A stretch of 64,000 nucleotides of DNA from Liolophura sinensis (GCF_032854445.1 NW_027017967.1:1-64000); one strand, 5' to 3'; numbered from the stretch's first letter, positions 1-10,598 are shown. Made by a program: numbers and translations. Notes: generated by a model not told the origin, from the letters alone.

Positions 1-141
1 TACTGGGTTGCCGTCTATAGCCAAACCGTATGCTGCCATCAGCGTGTTGCGTAGGCATCTGATGCAAAGAACACAGCCACACCTCATTCTCATGGAAAGG
101 TTCCTCCGGCCCATCAGCCTTCCGCACATACGGCAAGGCAT
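1..141 (-). CDS. RING-like zinc-finger ORF, copy A (partial at window edge)
   Basis: The start ATG is at 141 on the minus strand and the frame stays open for 47 codons to the window edge. It begins MPCRMCGRLMGRR and carries C-x2-C, then CGCVLCIRC, the first six cysteines of a C4C4 RING-like fold. It matches the amino ends of the ORFs at 50289 and 56844. RING domains are usually E3 ubiquitin ligases; here that is inference from the cysteine spacing only. The remaining part, with the last C-x2-C, lies outside the window. Confidence 0.6.
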   Translation of the reverse strand, partial: MPCRMCGRLMGRRNLSMRMRCGCVLCIRCLRNTLMAAYGLAIDGNPV

Positions 142-1370
142 GGTTGTCTGGTGTTCTGGAATTTAAGAGACGAAATACTGTTATTCTTGAGCTCAGCACG
201 ACCTATTACCTGGGGAGTATGTCGTGAAGTCCGAAAGTGTCTTAGCCAGCAGAAAGTCGAATCACTTGGAGCGTGCGCCTGTTGTAAGGGTAAAGTTAGC
301 CATATACATCTTCAGCTGTAGAGAAGAAGGTTTTATCTCATGTACATTGAATTACACTACGGCATTCGACGAATTTAACGTGGGTAGTATAAGTTACCGC
401 CGGGAACGGCGGTTTCGCGTTGTGCATAGGCACAAATTCCCACCATAGTCACCCTTCAACACCCACACTTGTATCATACTCACCTTTCGGTCACAAATCT
501 GTGACACTTCCCCGTATTCTGCATAGGCGAAAAGGGATTGGCAGTTCGACACACTCCCCACATTTCCAGATTCCCGCCATACTCACCTTCTAACACACCG
601 TACTCATGATCTGCTCATCTCAGTGCCATAGCACTCCGTAGGTATCTAGCACAATTAGTTGTCTACTTACTTGTTAAATTTCAGCGCCATCGGACAGTAA
701 TTAACTGGATACGGAACTCCACACCGACACTACCCACCTTTATCCACCCTTGTGCTATAGCCCATTGCCTACAGTACGGCACTAAATTAGCCCATACTCA
801 CCTTCAACTCATTGCAATTCCACCAAACTCACTCAGCTTGTAGAACCTTACCTTTGGTAATCACCTGTCAAAAGTTACCGCCGGGAACGTCGGTTTCGCG
901 TTGTACATAGGCAACGCCGAGACAAGTGTTAATTTTCCGTTTGGGTTGGAGTCTATAAATACCTTATAAACCACTGACACTGCAATATTCAGTACTGGGG
1001 AGCCAAAAATGCTGTAAAATGCTGCAGATGGGGAGCCAAATTGCTTTGGATTCAACTGCTCTTTTAACGTTCTACTCTTCTGTGACTTGAACTTCATTGA
1101 AAGGGCAGTTATCGTGACCCTACATATGTATTACGTGCTGTAATTTTTTGTTTTTGCCTTTTTTGTCGCATGTTACATATATCTAACAACTGACATGGCA
1201 ATATTTATTACTTACCACGTCGTAAGTCAGTCAAAATGGAAGCAAAAATTCTGCAAATGCTGTTACTGCTGTACGACAAGACGCTGCTGTCACTAGAACT
1301 TGTCACTTGAGCGCCCCCTGTTGCCAACAACTTCAGCTTCCACTTTCTAGAGACCAAAACTGTCTGACGC
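1..1370 (-). repeat. RING-ORF dispersed repeat, copy A
   Basis: The stretch from the window edge to about 1370 is the reverse complement of about 49075-50430 (copy B), and parts recur at 56350-57110 (copy C). Shared landmarks are the block around the RING ORF, a block at 300-430 with a GCCGGGAACGGCGG-like core, and the unit at 1090-1360. The element is cut by the window edge. Its class is unknown: I see no reverse transcriptase, transposase or clear terminal repeats in the visible part. Confidence 0.7.
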
Positions 1371-1404
1371 CTATCCACTAACATGGGCCCTATACTTTAA
1401 CCTG

Positions 1405-1673
1405 GGGCCTCCGTCGCTCAGTCGGTTAGCGCGCTAACGCAGGGTAATGACCCAGAAGCCTCCTCACCAATGCGGTCGCTGTGGGTTCAAGTCCAGCTCA
1501 TGCTGGCTTTCTCTCCGGCCGTAAGTGGGAAGGTCTGGCAGAAACCTGCGGATGGTCGTGTGTTTCCCCCGGGCTGTGCCCGATTTCCCCCCACCAAAAT
1601 GCTGGCGGCCGTCGTAGTGTGAAATATTCTTGAGTACGACATAAAACACCAATCAAATAAATAAATAAATAAA
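1405..1673 (+). mobile_element. tRNA-derived SINE, family S1
   Basis: The tRNA-like head contains an A box (GCTCAGTCGGTTAGCGCG) and a B box (GGGTTCAAGTCC). The body runs to GAGTACGACATAAAACACC and a TAAA-repeat tail. A target duplication TTAACCTGGGG flanks it (1397-1407 and 1674-1684). It needs LINE enzymes for mobility and has no coding capacity. Confidence 0.85.
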
Positions 1674-1689
1674 TTAACCTGGGGCTATA

Positions 1690-2600
1690 TAATAACATTG
1701 GCCCTATATGCTTCAAAACAACTTAAACACCTTCCATGCCTCTCTAACACCACCAGAAATTGGATAAAACAGTTTTTAAGAAAATATTTGGTGGGGGAAA
1801 ATATGTATCATACCTGTATTTCAATGTTGAGGGGTGAAAATCTGCATATAGATTTGTATATTATTTCTTTAATTTTACACACGCACCATTCAAAACTGGC
1901 ATGCTCAATTAGAAATGCATGTAGATTATTCACAAATAACCAGAATTTGGATAAAACACTTTTAAGAAAATATTTGGTGGGGGAAACTATGTGTCAAACC
2001 TGTATTTCAATGTTAACAAGTGCAAATCAGCATTCAGATTTGGATATGATTCCTTTATTTTACACAGACACCTTTCAAAACTGGCATGTTCAATCAGTAA
2101 TACATGTAGATTATTTATAAATAACCAGAAATTGGATAAAATACTTTCAAGAAAATATTTGGTGGGGGAAACTATGTGTCATACCTGTATTTTAATCTTA
2201 ACAGGTGCAAATCAGCATTTAGATCTGGACATGATTCCTTTAATTTCACACACACCCAGTTCAAAATTGGCATGCTCAATCAGAAATGCATGTAGATTAT
2301 TCACATATCAGCAGAATTTTGATAAAACACATTTAAGAAAATATTTGGAGGCGAAATCTATCTGTCAAACCATGTCTTCAATGTTAATGGGTGTTGGACA
2401 TGATTCCTTTAATTTCACAAACAAACCATTCAAAATTGGCATGCAGATTAAGCAATGCATGTACATTACTCACAAATAAACAGCAGTTCGAAAACATGTT
2501 TATAAAAAAATTTATCAAGGGGGAACTATATGTCATAGCTGTATTTCATACCCAGTCTCTTAACATAGGAGGGGAGAGAACTATTTGTCATACCTCTATT
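1690..2600 (+). repeat. ~190-bp satellite array, plus orientation
   Basis: Tandem diverged units of about 185-190 bp. Each has a CA microsatellite (TTTCACACACACACCATTC), a GGCATGCTCAATCAGCAATG block, an ATTCACAAATAA block and GGTGGGGGAAACTATGTGTC. Long chance reading frames run through the units because some are 186 bp; they carry no recognisable domain and are not called as genes. Confidence 0.85.
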
Positions 2601-2610
2601 TCGAGGTGAC

Positions 2611-2975
2611 CAGCCTGGATAGCACAGTTGGTGGACCGACCGTTTCGGGACTGGTAGATCCAGGATCAATCCTTGATCTAGTCACACCTAAGACTTTAAA
2701 AGAGGAAGTTCTAACTTCCTCGCTTGGCGTTCAGCATGAAGGGGATAGTGCAACGACTGTTTGACCCGTATCAGTAGGCCTATAATGGCTCGGGCGGGGC
2801 GCCTTACTTGCCTTCAATAAGTCGTCTCAGTGAAGCAGCACTAAATAAAAGAGCGGTGGAAATCCGTCCTGCAACAAGGAGGCACATTACACGTACATGC
2901 ACCCTAATGATTCCTTCGTCGTCATATGACTGAAAAATTGTTGAGTACGATGTTAAACCCCAGGCACTCACTCAC
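2611..2975 (+). mobile_element. tRNA-derived SINE, family S2
   Basis: The head has GATAGCACAGTTGGT and GATCCAGGATCAATCC as A- and B-box-like blocks. The body ends in GTTAAACCCCAGGCACTCACTCACTC. It sits at the same place in the satellite unit (after CTCTATTTCGAGGTGAC) as the copy at 5950, so one insertion was later duplicated with its host unit. Confidence 0.8.
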
Positions 2976-3415
2976 TCAGGCCTCGGACCCCCATTAATTT
3001 TCCATAAGCAACAATGTTAACGTCTAGCGCTGTAGCTCAGTCCCAAACATTCCGTGGCTAATAAGCTTTGGTGCATACCTGGCCCAGCCTGTGAGAAAGA
3101 AGCCATAAAATCTTGACATAGGTTGACCGTCAAAATCTGGACCTTTCCATGCCAGCAGCTGGGAGGCGTGCCTAGCAACGCAAAGGGGACGTCACTCGCA
3201 GCCTCATCACTACCTCACACCTTGTGTCCTCTCACCCAGAATTTCAAACTTTCATCAATAAAGCTCATACCTCCTCAAAGTTTAGACAGTTTCCTGCATT
3301 TTAATACCAAACATGCACCTGTGCACCAAAAATGGATGCCTGGGAGCAAAAAAAGACTTTATACCCTAAAATTCACAGAACTACAATCGTAAAACGAAGG
3401 AAAAACGGAAGTTGT
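2976..3415 (+). other. unassigned sequence between satellite blocks
   Basis: About 440 bp that do not match the satellite unit. An 89-codon open frame (3123-3392) has no recognisable motif. I see no RNA gene or mobile-element signature here. Confidence 0.4.
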
Positions 3416-3419
3416 CGAG

Positions 3420-5945
3420 GTTGACGCGTGCAAATATGCATACAAATCGGATATGATGTCTTTAACTTCACACACACACCCTTCAAATTGGCATACTCAA
3501 TCAGCAATGCATGTAGATTATTCACAAATAAGCAGAAGTTAGATAAAACACATTTAAGAAAATATCGGGGGGGGGGGGGGGGGGGGAGCGGGGAATCTAT
3601 CTCTCAAGCCATGTCTACAATATTGATGGGTGCAAATCTTCATTCAAATTTGGACATGATTCCTTTAATTTCACACACAAACCATTCAAAATTGGCATGC
3701 TCAATCAGCAATGCATGTACATTACTCACAAGTAAACAGCAGTTCGAAAAAATGTTTATAAAAAAATTTATGAACGGGAAAACTATGTGTCATAGCTGTA
3801 TTTTATACCCTATCTCTTAACATAGGAGGGGAGAGAACCTTGATAGAGTTATTTATTATATCATTTTATGACACCTTTCATTCTACACAAACAAAGTTCA
3901 AAATTAATATGCAGAATCAGCAATGCATCTACATTACTCACAAGTAAACAGCAGTTCGATAAAAAGTTGATAAAAAATTATATGGGGTGGAAACTATGCG
4001 TCGTGGTTTATTTCGTGGTTAACAGGTGCAAATATGCATACAGATCCGGATATGATTTCTTTAATTTCACACACACACCGTTCAAAATTGGCATGCTTAA
4101 TCAGCAATGCATGTAGATTATTCACAACTAATCAGAAGTTCCAGAAATAATTTTTTCAAAATGATTTAGTGGGGAAACTATGTGTTATACCTGTATTTCA
4201 ATGTTGATGGCTGCAAATCAGCATTCAGATTTAGATACGTTTCCTTTAATTTCACACACACACCATTCAAAATTGGCATGCTCAATCAGCAATGTACGTA
4301 GACTATTCACAAATAACCAGAATTTGGATAAAACAATTTTAAGAAAATATTTGGTGGGGGAAACTATGTGTCATACCTGTATTTTAATCTTAACGGGTGC
4401 AAATCAGCATTCAGATCTGGACATTGTTTCCTTAATTTCACACACACACCATTGAAAACTGGCATGCTCAATCAGCAATGCACGTAGACTATTCACAAAT
4501 AACCAGAATTTGGATAAAACAATTTTAAGAAAATATTTGGTGGGGGAAACTATGTGTCATACCTGTATTTTAATCTTAACGGGTGCAAATCAGCATTCAG
4601 ATCTGGACATGGTTTCCTTAATTTCACACACACACACACCATTGAAAACTGGCATGCTCAATTAGAAATGCACGTAGACTATTCACAAATAACCAGAATT
4701 TGAATAAAACAATTTTAAGAAAATATTTGGTGGGGGAAACTATGTGTCATACCTGTATTTTAATCTTAATGGGTGCAAATCAGCATTCAGATCTGGACAT
4801 GGTTTCCTTAATTTCACACACACACACACCATTGAAAACTGGCATGCTCAATCAGCAATGCACGTAGACTATTCACAAATAACCAGAATTTGGATAAAAC
4901 AATTTTAAGAAAATATTTAGTAGGGGAAACTATGTGTCATACCTGTATTTTAATCTTAACGGGTGCAAATCAGCATTCAGATCTGGACATGATTCCTTTA
5001 ATTTCACACACGCCATTCAAAATTGGCATCCAAGATCAGCAATGCATGTAGGTTATTCACAAATAAGCATAAGTTGAATAAAACACATTTAAGGAAATAT
5101 TTGGGTCGGTGGGGGGGGGGGGAGGGAATCTATCTCTCAAGCCATGTCTTCAGTGTTGATGAGTGCAAATGTGCATACAGATCTGAACATGGTTTCCTTA
5201 ATTTCACACACACACCATTCAAAATTGGCATGCTCAAGCAGAAATGCATGTAGATTATTCACAAATAAACGGAATTTGGATAAAACAATTTTAAGAAAAT
5301 ATTTGGTTGGGGAAACTATGTGTCATACCTGTATTTCAATGTTAACGGGTACAAATCTGAATTCAGATTTGGACATGATTCCTTTAATTTCACACACACA
5401 CCATTCAAAATCGACATGCTCAATCAGCAATGCATGTACATTCAGATTATAGATTGTAGATTATTCACAAATAAGCAGAAGTTGGATAAAACACTTTAAA
5501 GAAAATATTTGGAGGCGAAATCTATCTGTCAAACCTTGTCTTCAATGTTAATGGGTGCAAATCTTCATTCAGATCTGGACATGATTCCTTTAATTTTACA
5601 CACAAACCATTCAAAATTGGCATGCAGATTCAGCAATGCATGTACATTACTCATAAATAAACAGCAGTTCGAAAAAACGTTTATAAAAAAATTTATGAAG
5701 GGGAAACTATGTGTCATAGCTGTATTTCATCCCCTATCGCTTAACATTGGAGGGGAGACAACCCCGATACAGTTATTCCTTATATCATTTTATGTCACCT
5801 TCAATTCTACACATACAAAGTTCAAAATTAATATGCAGAATCAGCAATGCATGTACATTACTCACAAATCAACAGCAGTTCGATAAAAAGTTGATAAGAA
5901 ATTATATGGGGTGGGGGGGAACTATGTGTCATACCTCTATTTCGA
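3420..5945 (+). repeat. ~190-bp satellite array, plus orientation
   Basis: Continues the family at 1690. Four near-identical units between about 4300 and 5020 repeat with spacings of 185, 190 and 190 bp (TAGACTATTCACAAATAACC at 4300, 4485, 4675 and 4865). Two units carry expanded G tracts (around 3568 and 5110). Near 5730-5780 lies the motif GGAGGGGAGACAAC, which recurs next to most arrays in this window. Confidence 0.9.
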
Positions 5946-5949
5946 GGTG

Positions 5950-6255
5950 ACAAGCCCGGATAGCACAGTTGGTAGAGCGTCTGCTTCGGGACCGGTAGAT
6001 CCAGGATCGATCCTTTATCGAATCACACCTAAAACTTTAAAAGGGGAAGTTCTAACTTCCTGTCTTGGCGTTCAGCATGAAGCATATTTGCCTTCGGTAA
6101 GTCGTCTCAGTGAAGCAGCACTAAATAAAAGAGCGGTGAAAATCCGTCCTGCAACAAGGAGGCACATTACACGTACATGCCCCCTAATGATTCCTTTGTG
6201 GTCATATGACTGAAAAATTGTTGAGTACGACGTTAAACCCCAAGCACTCACTCAG
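5950..6255 (+). mobile_element. tRNA-derived SINE, family S2
   Basis: The head reads GATAGCACAGTTGGTAGAGCG and the tail GACGTTAAACCCCAAGCACTCACTCAGTCACTCAC. Flanks CTCTATTTCGAGGTGAC and CTCTATTTCGATGTTGAC look like the target duplication. It occupies the same unit position as the SINE at 2611. Confidence 0.85.
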
Positions 6256-6261
6256 TCACTC

Positions 6262-6470
6262 ACTCTATTTCGATGTTGACAGGTGCAAATATGCATACAG
6301 ATCCAGATATGATTTCTTTAATTCCTCACACACACCATTCAAAATTGGCATCCTCAATCAGCAATGCATGTAGATTATTCACAAATAAGCAGAAGTTGGA
6401 TAAAAAACATTTAAGAAAATATTTGGAGGGTGGGGGGCGGGGGGAGAAAATCTATCTCTCAAGCCATGTC
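6262..6470 (+). repeat. ~190-bp satellite unit
   Basis: A single unit resuming after the SINE, with the CA tract, GCATGTAGATTATTCACAAATAAGC block and a G-rich expansion at 6428-6445. It breaks off at the Penelope-like fragment. Confidence 0.8.
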
Positions 6471-6472
6471 TT

Positions 6473-6872
6473 CAATAGATTGGCCAAATCAGAGCCGACC
6501 CAGAACACCAACTCCAATGGAACGCAGTTCATACCCTACAAAACAACCAGTCAGACTATAAAAGAAGGACACTGCTGGAAGCTATCAAGATCCGACGACA
6601 CAATCCACAGCTTAACCGAGACAGCGGGTACCCCCTACCGAGCGCCTACAATGACCTCATCGGATTAGACGGTGACTGCCTTAAGCCCTGAAGCCATTAA
6701 CCCTGAAGTTATTATCTATGTTACATTGTTGCAAGTTTTTGACACCACTCACTCTCTTACTGTATACATGTTGTCTTGTATGTCTGTATATTCATATGGT
6801 TTGATAACGATGTAAGAACCTACATCGAGACGTCACCAACACAATAAATCCAGGAATTGTTATCCATAAGTA
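6473..6872 (+). mobile_element. 3' fragment of a Penelope-like retroelement
   Basis: A non-satellite insert with a retroelement carboxy-terminal frame (6497-6691), an AT-rich trailer and an AATAAA at about 6841. It lies inside a satellite unit. Only the 3' end is present, as expected for a 5'-truncated retroposed copy. Confidence 0.6.
6497..6691 (+). pseudogene. GIY-YIG endonuclease-type carboxy terminus (Penelope-like)
   Basis: A 64-codon open frame begins DPEHQLQWNAVHTL and contains LLEAIKIRRHNPQLNRDSGY before its stop. The pattern ending in P-x-LNRD-x-G is typical of the carboxy end of GIY-YIG endonuclease domains in Penelope-like and related elements. The catalytic GIY-YIG residues and the reverse transcriptase are absent, so this is a truncated remnant. 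A LINE tail is a less likely alternative. Confidence 0.55.
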
Positions 6873-6889
6873 ATGCCTCTGTCAATCTA

Positions 6890-7870
6890 TACCATCCCAA
6901 TTCCTAAATATCCTCTAAAAGAAGGCATGTCTTCAATGTTGATGGGTGCAAATGTGCATTCAGATCTGGACATGATTCCTTTTATTTCACAAACACACCA
7001 TTCAAAATTGGCATGCTCAATCAGAAATGCATGTAGATTATTCATATATAACCAGAAGATGCATAAAGCACTTTTAAGAAAATGTTTGGTGGCGGAAATT
7101 ATGTGATATACCTGTATTTCAATATTAACGGGTACAAATCAGCATTTAGATTTGGACATGGTTCCTCTAATGTTACACACACACCATTCAAAATTGGCAT
7201 GCTCAATCAACAATGCATGTAGATTATTCACAAATAACCAGAAATTGAATAAAACAGTTTTAAGAAAATATTTTGGGGGAAAATCTATCTGTCAAGCCAT
7301 GTCTTCAATGTTGACGGGTGCAAATGTTCATCCAGATCTGGACATGATTCCTTTAATTTTACACACCCACCATTCAAAATTGCCATGCAGAATCAGCAAT
7401 GCATGTACATTACTCACCAATAAACAGCAGTTCGATAAAACATTTAAAAAATTTTTTAGAGGGGTGAAACTATGTGTTATAGCTGTATTTCATACCCTAT
7501 CATTTCACACAGTAGGGGAGACAACTCTGGTACAGTTATTCCTTTTATCATTTCATGACACCTTAAATTTTACACCCACACCATTCAAATTTGGCATGCA
7601 GAATCCGGAATGTATGTAGATTATTCACAAATATCGAGAAATTAGATAAAACAATTTTAAGAAAATTATTTGAGGGGGAAATCTATCTCTCAACTTATGC
7701 CTTCAATGTTCACAATTGACAATGTGTATTTGAATTTGGAAATAACTCCTTTAATTTTACACACACAGGTTTTGAAAATTGGCATGGTGAATCAGCAAGG
7801 CATCTTCTTTATTCACAAATAATTAAAAGTTGGATAAAAGAACTTCAAAAAAATATTAGGGCTGGTGAGC
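6890..7870 (+). repeat. ~190-bp satellite array, plus orientation
   Basis: Five or so diverged units of the same family, including one with the GGGGAGACAACTC motif at about 7515. The array ends at the AGGTCA-rich repeat. Confidence 0.85.
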
Positions 7871-7879
7871 TATCTGTCA

Positions 7880-8480
7880 TTCTTTGGATTATGTTACCAT
7901 CCCTTAAGATCACATTTTGAAGGTCAAGGTCGAGGTCAAGGTCAGATCTGACCTCGGATTCGTGATGTACGACCTCGATTACCTCTGGTAATAAAGTTTG
8001 AGGTCAATCGGAGATAAAAAAAATTTCGCCATTTTTAACCTATAAGCTTTACTTGGGGTCAAAAAATGGGTGCAACACTTTCTTTCTCCGATTGACCTAA
8101 AAATTTAATACCAGTGGTAATCAAGGTCGGAGGTCACAAATATGAGGTCGGTTTTGACCCAAACCCCCATCTTGACTTCAAAAACGGCGGTCAAAATTTG
8201 ACTTCGAATTTGAAAATTTTTGTAAAAATCCCTTCTTAACCTATGACTTTTTATATGTGATGACCGTATGACCTTGTCATCGATCCATTTCGTTTTCAAT
8301 GACTTTTAACCCACCATCTACTTTGCAGATAATATATTACAAATGCACTGTCTGAAAAGTAGGTCAGAGGTCAAAGGTTAATAACAAGGTCATGCTTCAA
8401 CGGGCAGATTACGTCGTCATCAGGTGTCAAAAGGTCGGTCCTAGATTTATCAGCAAATTTTTAAAGAATTTTCAATTTAA
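7880..8480 (+). repeat. AGGTCA-rich dispersed repeat
   Basis: A diverged copy of a repeat that recurs at 33.0, 36.7, 41.2, 51.2, 52.7, 55.3 and 57.1 kb. It is dense in AGGTCA and TGACCT half-sites (GAAGGTCAAGGTCGAGGTCA at about 7918) and in the phrases GATTGACCTCAAACTTTAATAC and CAAAATGGCGGTC. No coding frame is conserved between copies. Confidence 0.8.
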
Positions 8481-8504
8481 AATTTTGGTCGACTTTTAAG
8501 AGGT

Positions 8505-8533
8505 CAAGGCTGTCTGTCTGTCTGTCTGTCTGT

Positions 8534-8564
<31 letters not shown>

Positions 8565-8735
8565 CATGCATGCATGCATGTATGTATGTATCTATTGATA
8601 TGACAAACATGAAGTTGCAAAAATACATCCCTACATGTGTAGATATTATGTACAAGAGGTTACGTGATGCCTGGATCGAATCCTGCCTTGGGATGGGTAC
8701 CTCTGTTTTTGCAACTTGAACACCTTGGTGCACAA
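8505..8735 (+). repeat. compound tetranucleotide microsatellite with dispersed 3' unit
   Basis: Runs of TCTG, GGCT, ATGC and ATGT follow one another at 8508-8592. The next ~140 bp (GACAAACATGAAGTTGCAAA to GGGTACCTCTGTTTTTGC) recur at 48760-48880 and 55150-55262 and in reverse at 36195-36300. A B-box-like GGATCGAATCC suggests a tRNA-related short element. Confidence 0.7.
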
Positions 8736-8739
8736 GTGA

Positions 8740-9140
8740 TAGGGTTAGATGGTGTGATTGATTGCAGTTATTTTAATGGTTTATTGGTGGCAAATTGGTG
8801 GCCCCTCAGCGTAAATAAAGTGCTCCGTTAATTATTGGCCGATCGTGCTGAAATTTAACAGTTAATTAGACAACTAATTGTGCTAGGAACCTTCACCTTG
8901 GGAACTTGACGAGTTATACCCCCTTTTGCTAGTATAAAGGTAGCAGCCACCTGCAGAGTTGTCTCCCTTGCAATTAATTCGCGGAATTCGAGGCAGCAGC
9001 TACTAGGTATTGAAAAATTCGTACATCATTTAGTTTTTAAGGTAGCCACGCCAAACTTAGTATCTACACCAATCTAAGCGCGGACAACGTTATTCTGCAA
9101 TAAAAATCTAACAACCGATTGTTTTGCGTTAGATTTGTTA
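8740..9140 (+). other. fragmentary repeat sequence
   Basis: 8830-8900 resembles the RING-repeat flank (compare 49720-49790: GTGCTGAAATTTAACAG). The rest shows no feature I can name. Confidence 0.4.
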
Positions 9141-9214
9141 ATTTTTACAGAGCACCCACCATGTTTGGCATGTGCGCATGTCATGCATTCCTGCTAACCC
9201 TAACCGCAGAAATC

Positions 9215-9480
9215 CAGTCTTGTAAACCAGGTGTGGAGAACTGTAAAGTTGTGCTGAGACGTGTAATGTTGGTGCCAAGCTGTGGTTAGGGTCATATCCA
9301 GCCTTGTAAACTTAGTGCGGAGCTTTGTTAACCTGGGGCCAAGGAGCAAACCCTAACCCTAAGCACCAGGTTTACATATCTTGGCACTCTTTTACACATC
9401 TCCACACCCAGTTTACAAGCCTCCGTACCACTTTATAAATCTTGGTACCTTGCTTACACATCTCCTCAACAAAATTGTGC
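9215..9480. repeat. inverted array of degenerate ~21-bp repeats
   Basis: The right arm (about 9360-9475) repeats a unit like TTTACANATCTNGGCACC every ~21 bp. The left arm (9215-9345) carries the same unit in reverse (CTTGTAAACCAGGTGTGG and others). GGTTAGGG and CCCTAACCCTAA are interspersed. The arrangement is a large imperfect palindrome directly before the telomere-like run. Confidence 0.6.
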
Positions 9481-9552
9481 CTGTGCTAATCCTAACTAAC
9501 CCTAATCCTAACCCTAACCCTAACTCTAACCCTAAAACCCTAACCTAACCCT
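9481..9552. repeat. telomere-like CCCTAA repeats
   Basis: About nine perfect or near-perfect CCCTAA units (CTAACCCTAATCCTAACCCT and following), that is TTAGGG on the minus strand, the animal telomere repeat. It ends abruptly at GGAGAAAACGCCG, where the virus-like gene block begins. Confidence 0.8.
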
Positions 9553-9719
9553 GGAGAAAACGCCGAACGATCTACATTTTGGATCTCGCCGTGAAAATGT
9601 CTAGAGAGCAAGCGGTGAATTCTGCGGCCACTTTTGTCAAGGCATCGCTGACTTCGAATTGAGTTCAAAACATTTTGGATGAATCCCTTGAAGCATGCGC
9701 TGAAACAGATAGTCGAGAC

Positions 9720-9727
9720 TTATAAAA
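9720..9727 (+). promoter_or_regulatory. TATA box for the 147-codon ORF
   Basis: TTATAAAAG lies about 40 bp before the ATG at 9761. The same short TATA-to-ATG layout precedes the next ORF. Confidence 0.5.
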
Positions 9728-9760
9728 GCTGGCGGGGAGGCCCGGCCTGCGCAAAGAGTC

Positions 9761-10204
9761 ATGACACTTTTTATATTCTTGACGGGTAAGCAATACTCAG
9801 AAGACGACTTGCTGAGTTGGTCTTCTGAACTCCCACCTTCTGACCAGCTGCGCGCTGCATTTCAGAACGAAAATGGTTTCAAGCTTATCTTCAAATCCGC
9901 TCGGGGTGTTCATTATGCTAGAGCACTTTTGGATCGAAAAGGAATTTCGTACAGGCTGGAGGGTTTCCATAAATTCTTCGTGCGGCGGTCTAAATCTGTT
10001 AGCGAAGAGGAGCTGAAAGAAGATATGCGCTGCGTCTCCGCGTCCTTTGTCAGTAAGGAATCTGCTTTGGTTACGTACACCACCGAAAGCGATGCATGGT
10101 ACATGATGGGTTACGTGAACGACTCTTCGAAATACAAAGCGTGGTTGCCTCTGGAATCTTTGGTCCCGGATTACGAGGACTCGTCAAAATACGAAAGGCG
10201 GTAG
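9761..10204 (+). CDS. uncharacterised 147-aa protein of the virus-like block
   Basis: I do not recognise this protein. It is a complete frame of 147 residues from an ATG to TAG, acidic near the carboxy end (YEDSSKYERR), with no signal peptide, membrane segment or cysteine cluster. It is preceded at ~40 bp by a TATA box and lies 3' of telomere-like repeats. It is on the same strand as the ORF at 10645 and outside the Polinton. Compact spacing, simple TATA promoters and lack of introns suggest a DNA virus gene. That is inference from layout, as no homology can be claimed. The opposite strand has a 63-codon shadow frame. Confidence 0.5.
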   Translation: MTLFIFLTGKQYSEDDLLSWSSELPPSDQLRAAFQNENGFKLIFKSARGVHYARALLDRKGISYRLEGFHKFFVRRSKSVSEEELKEDMRCVSASFVSKESALVTYTTESDAWYMMGYVNDSSKYKAWLPLESLVPDYEDSSKYERR

Positions 10205-10598
10205 CCCCAGGATACGACATGGATTATGATGAATATTATGACTAAAGAAGAAGAATGATTACTTTTTTTAGTTGACTTTATTTACTTTGAAACCGCGTCC
10301 GTGTACTTCCAGAAAACCAGCAGAAATAAGCTAGTCTAGAATGGTCCTAGAATGGTCCACTCGTCCCAAGTGAAACGTACCAACGGCGAATATGTCCATT
10401 GTGATGTCTTTAATCGCTTCGTCGGCCCTTTCTCTCTGCGTGCTAGTTTTTAGGGTCGACACAGTGGTGGTGTCGTTGTTTTTCAAAATGCTTTTAGTAG
10501 TTCATTATCCGCTGAAACGAGAGACGCTGGAAAGGCGGTTTTATATCAAAACCTTTTCACGATGGACCTTATTTCGGTCAGGCGATGGTTGGGCGGAC

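Noticed and set aside
1405-1480. Possible true tRNA genes at SINE heads
   Set aside because: A and B boxes are followed by SINE bodies and tails, target duplications flank them, and the acceptor stems do not pair like a tRNA.
3568-3586. Long G tract as a regulatory G-quadruplex
   Set aside because: It is an expansion of a GGTGGGGG stretch in the satellite unit and varies among units; no sign of function.
1698-7619. Many 60-160-codon frames with GANxHSDLDMIPLISHTHHSKLACSI-like repeats
   Set aside because: They are readings of the ~190-bp satellite, shift frame with unit length and appear on whichever strand the array points; no domain is present.
9500-9552. A true chromosome end
   Set aside because: The sequence continues on both sides, so the CCCTAA run is interstitial.
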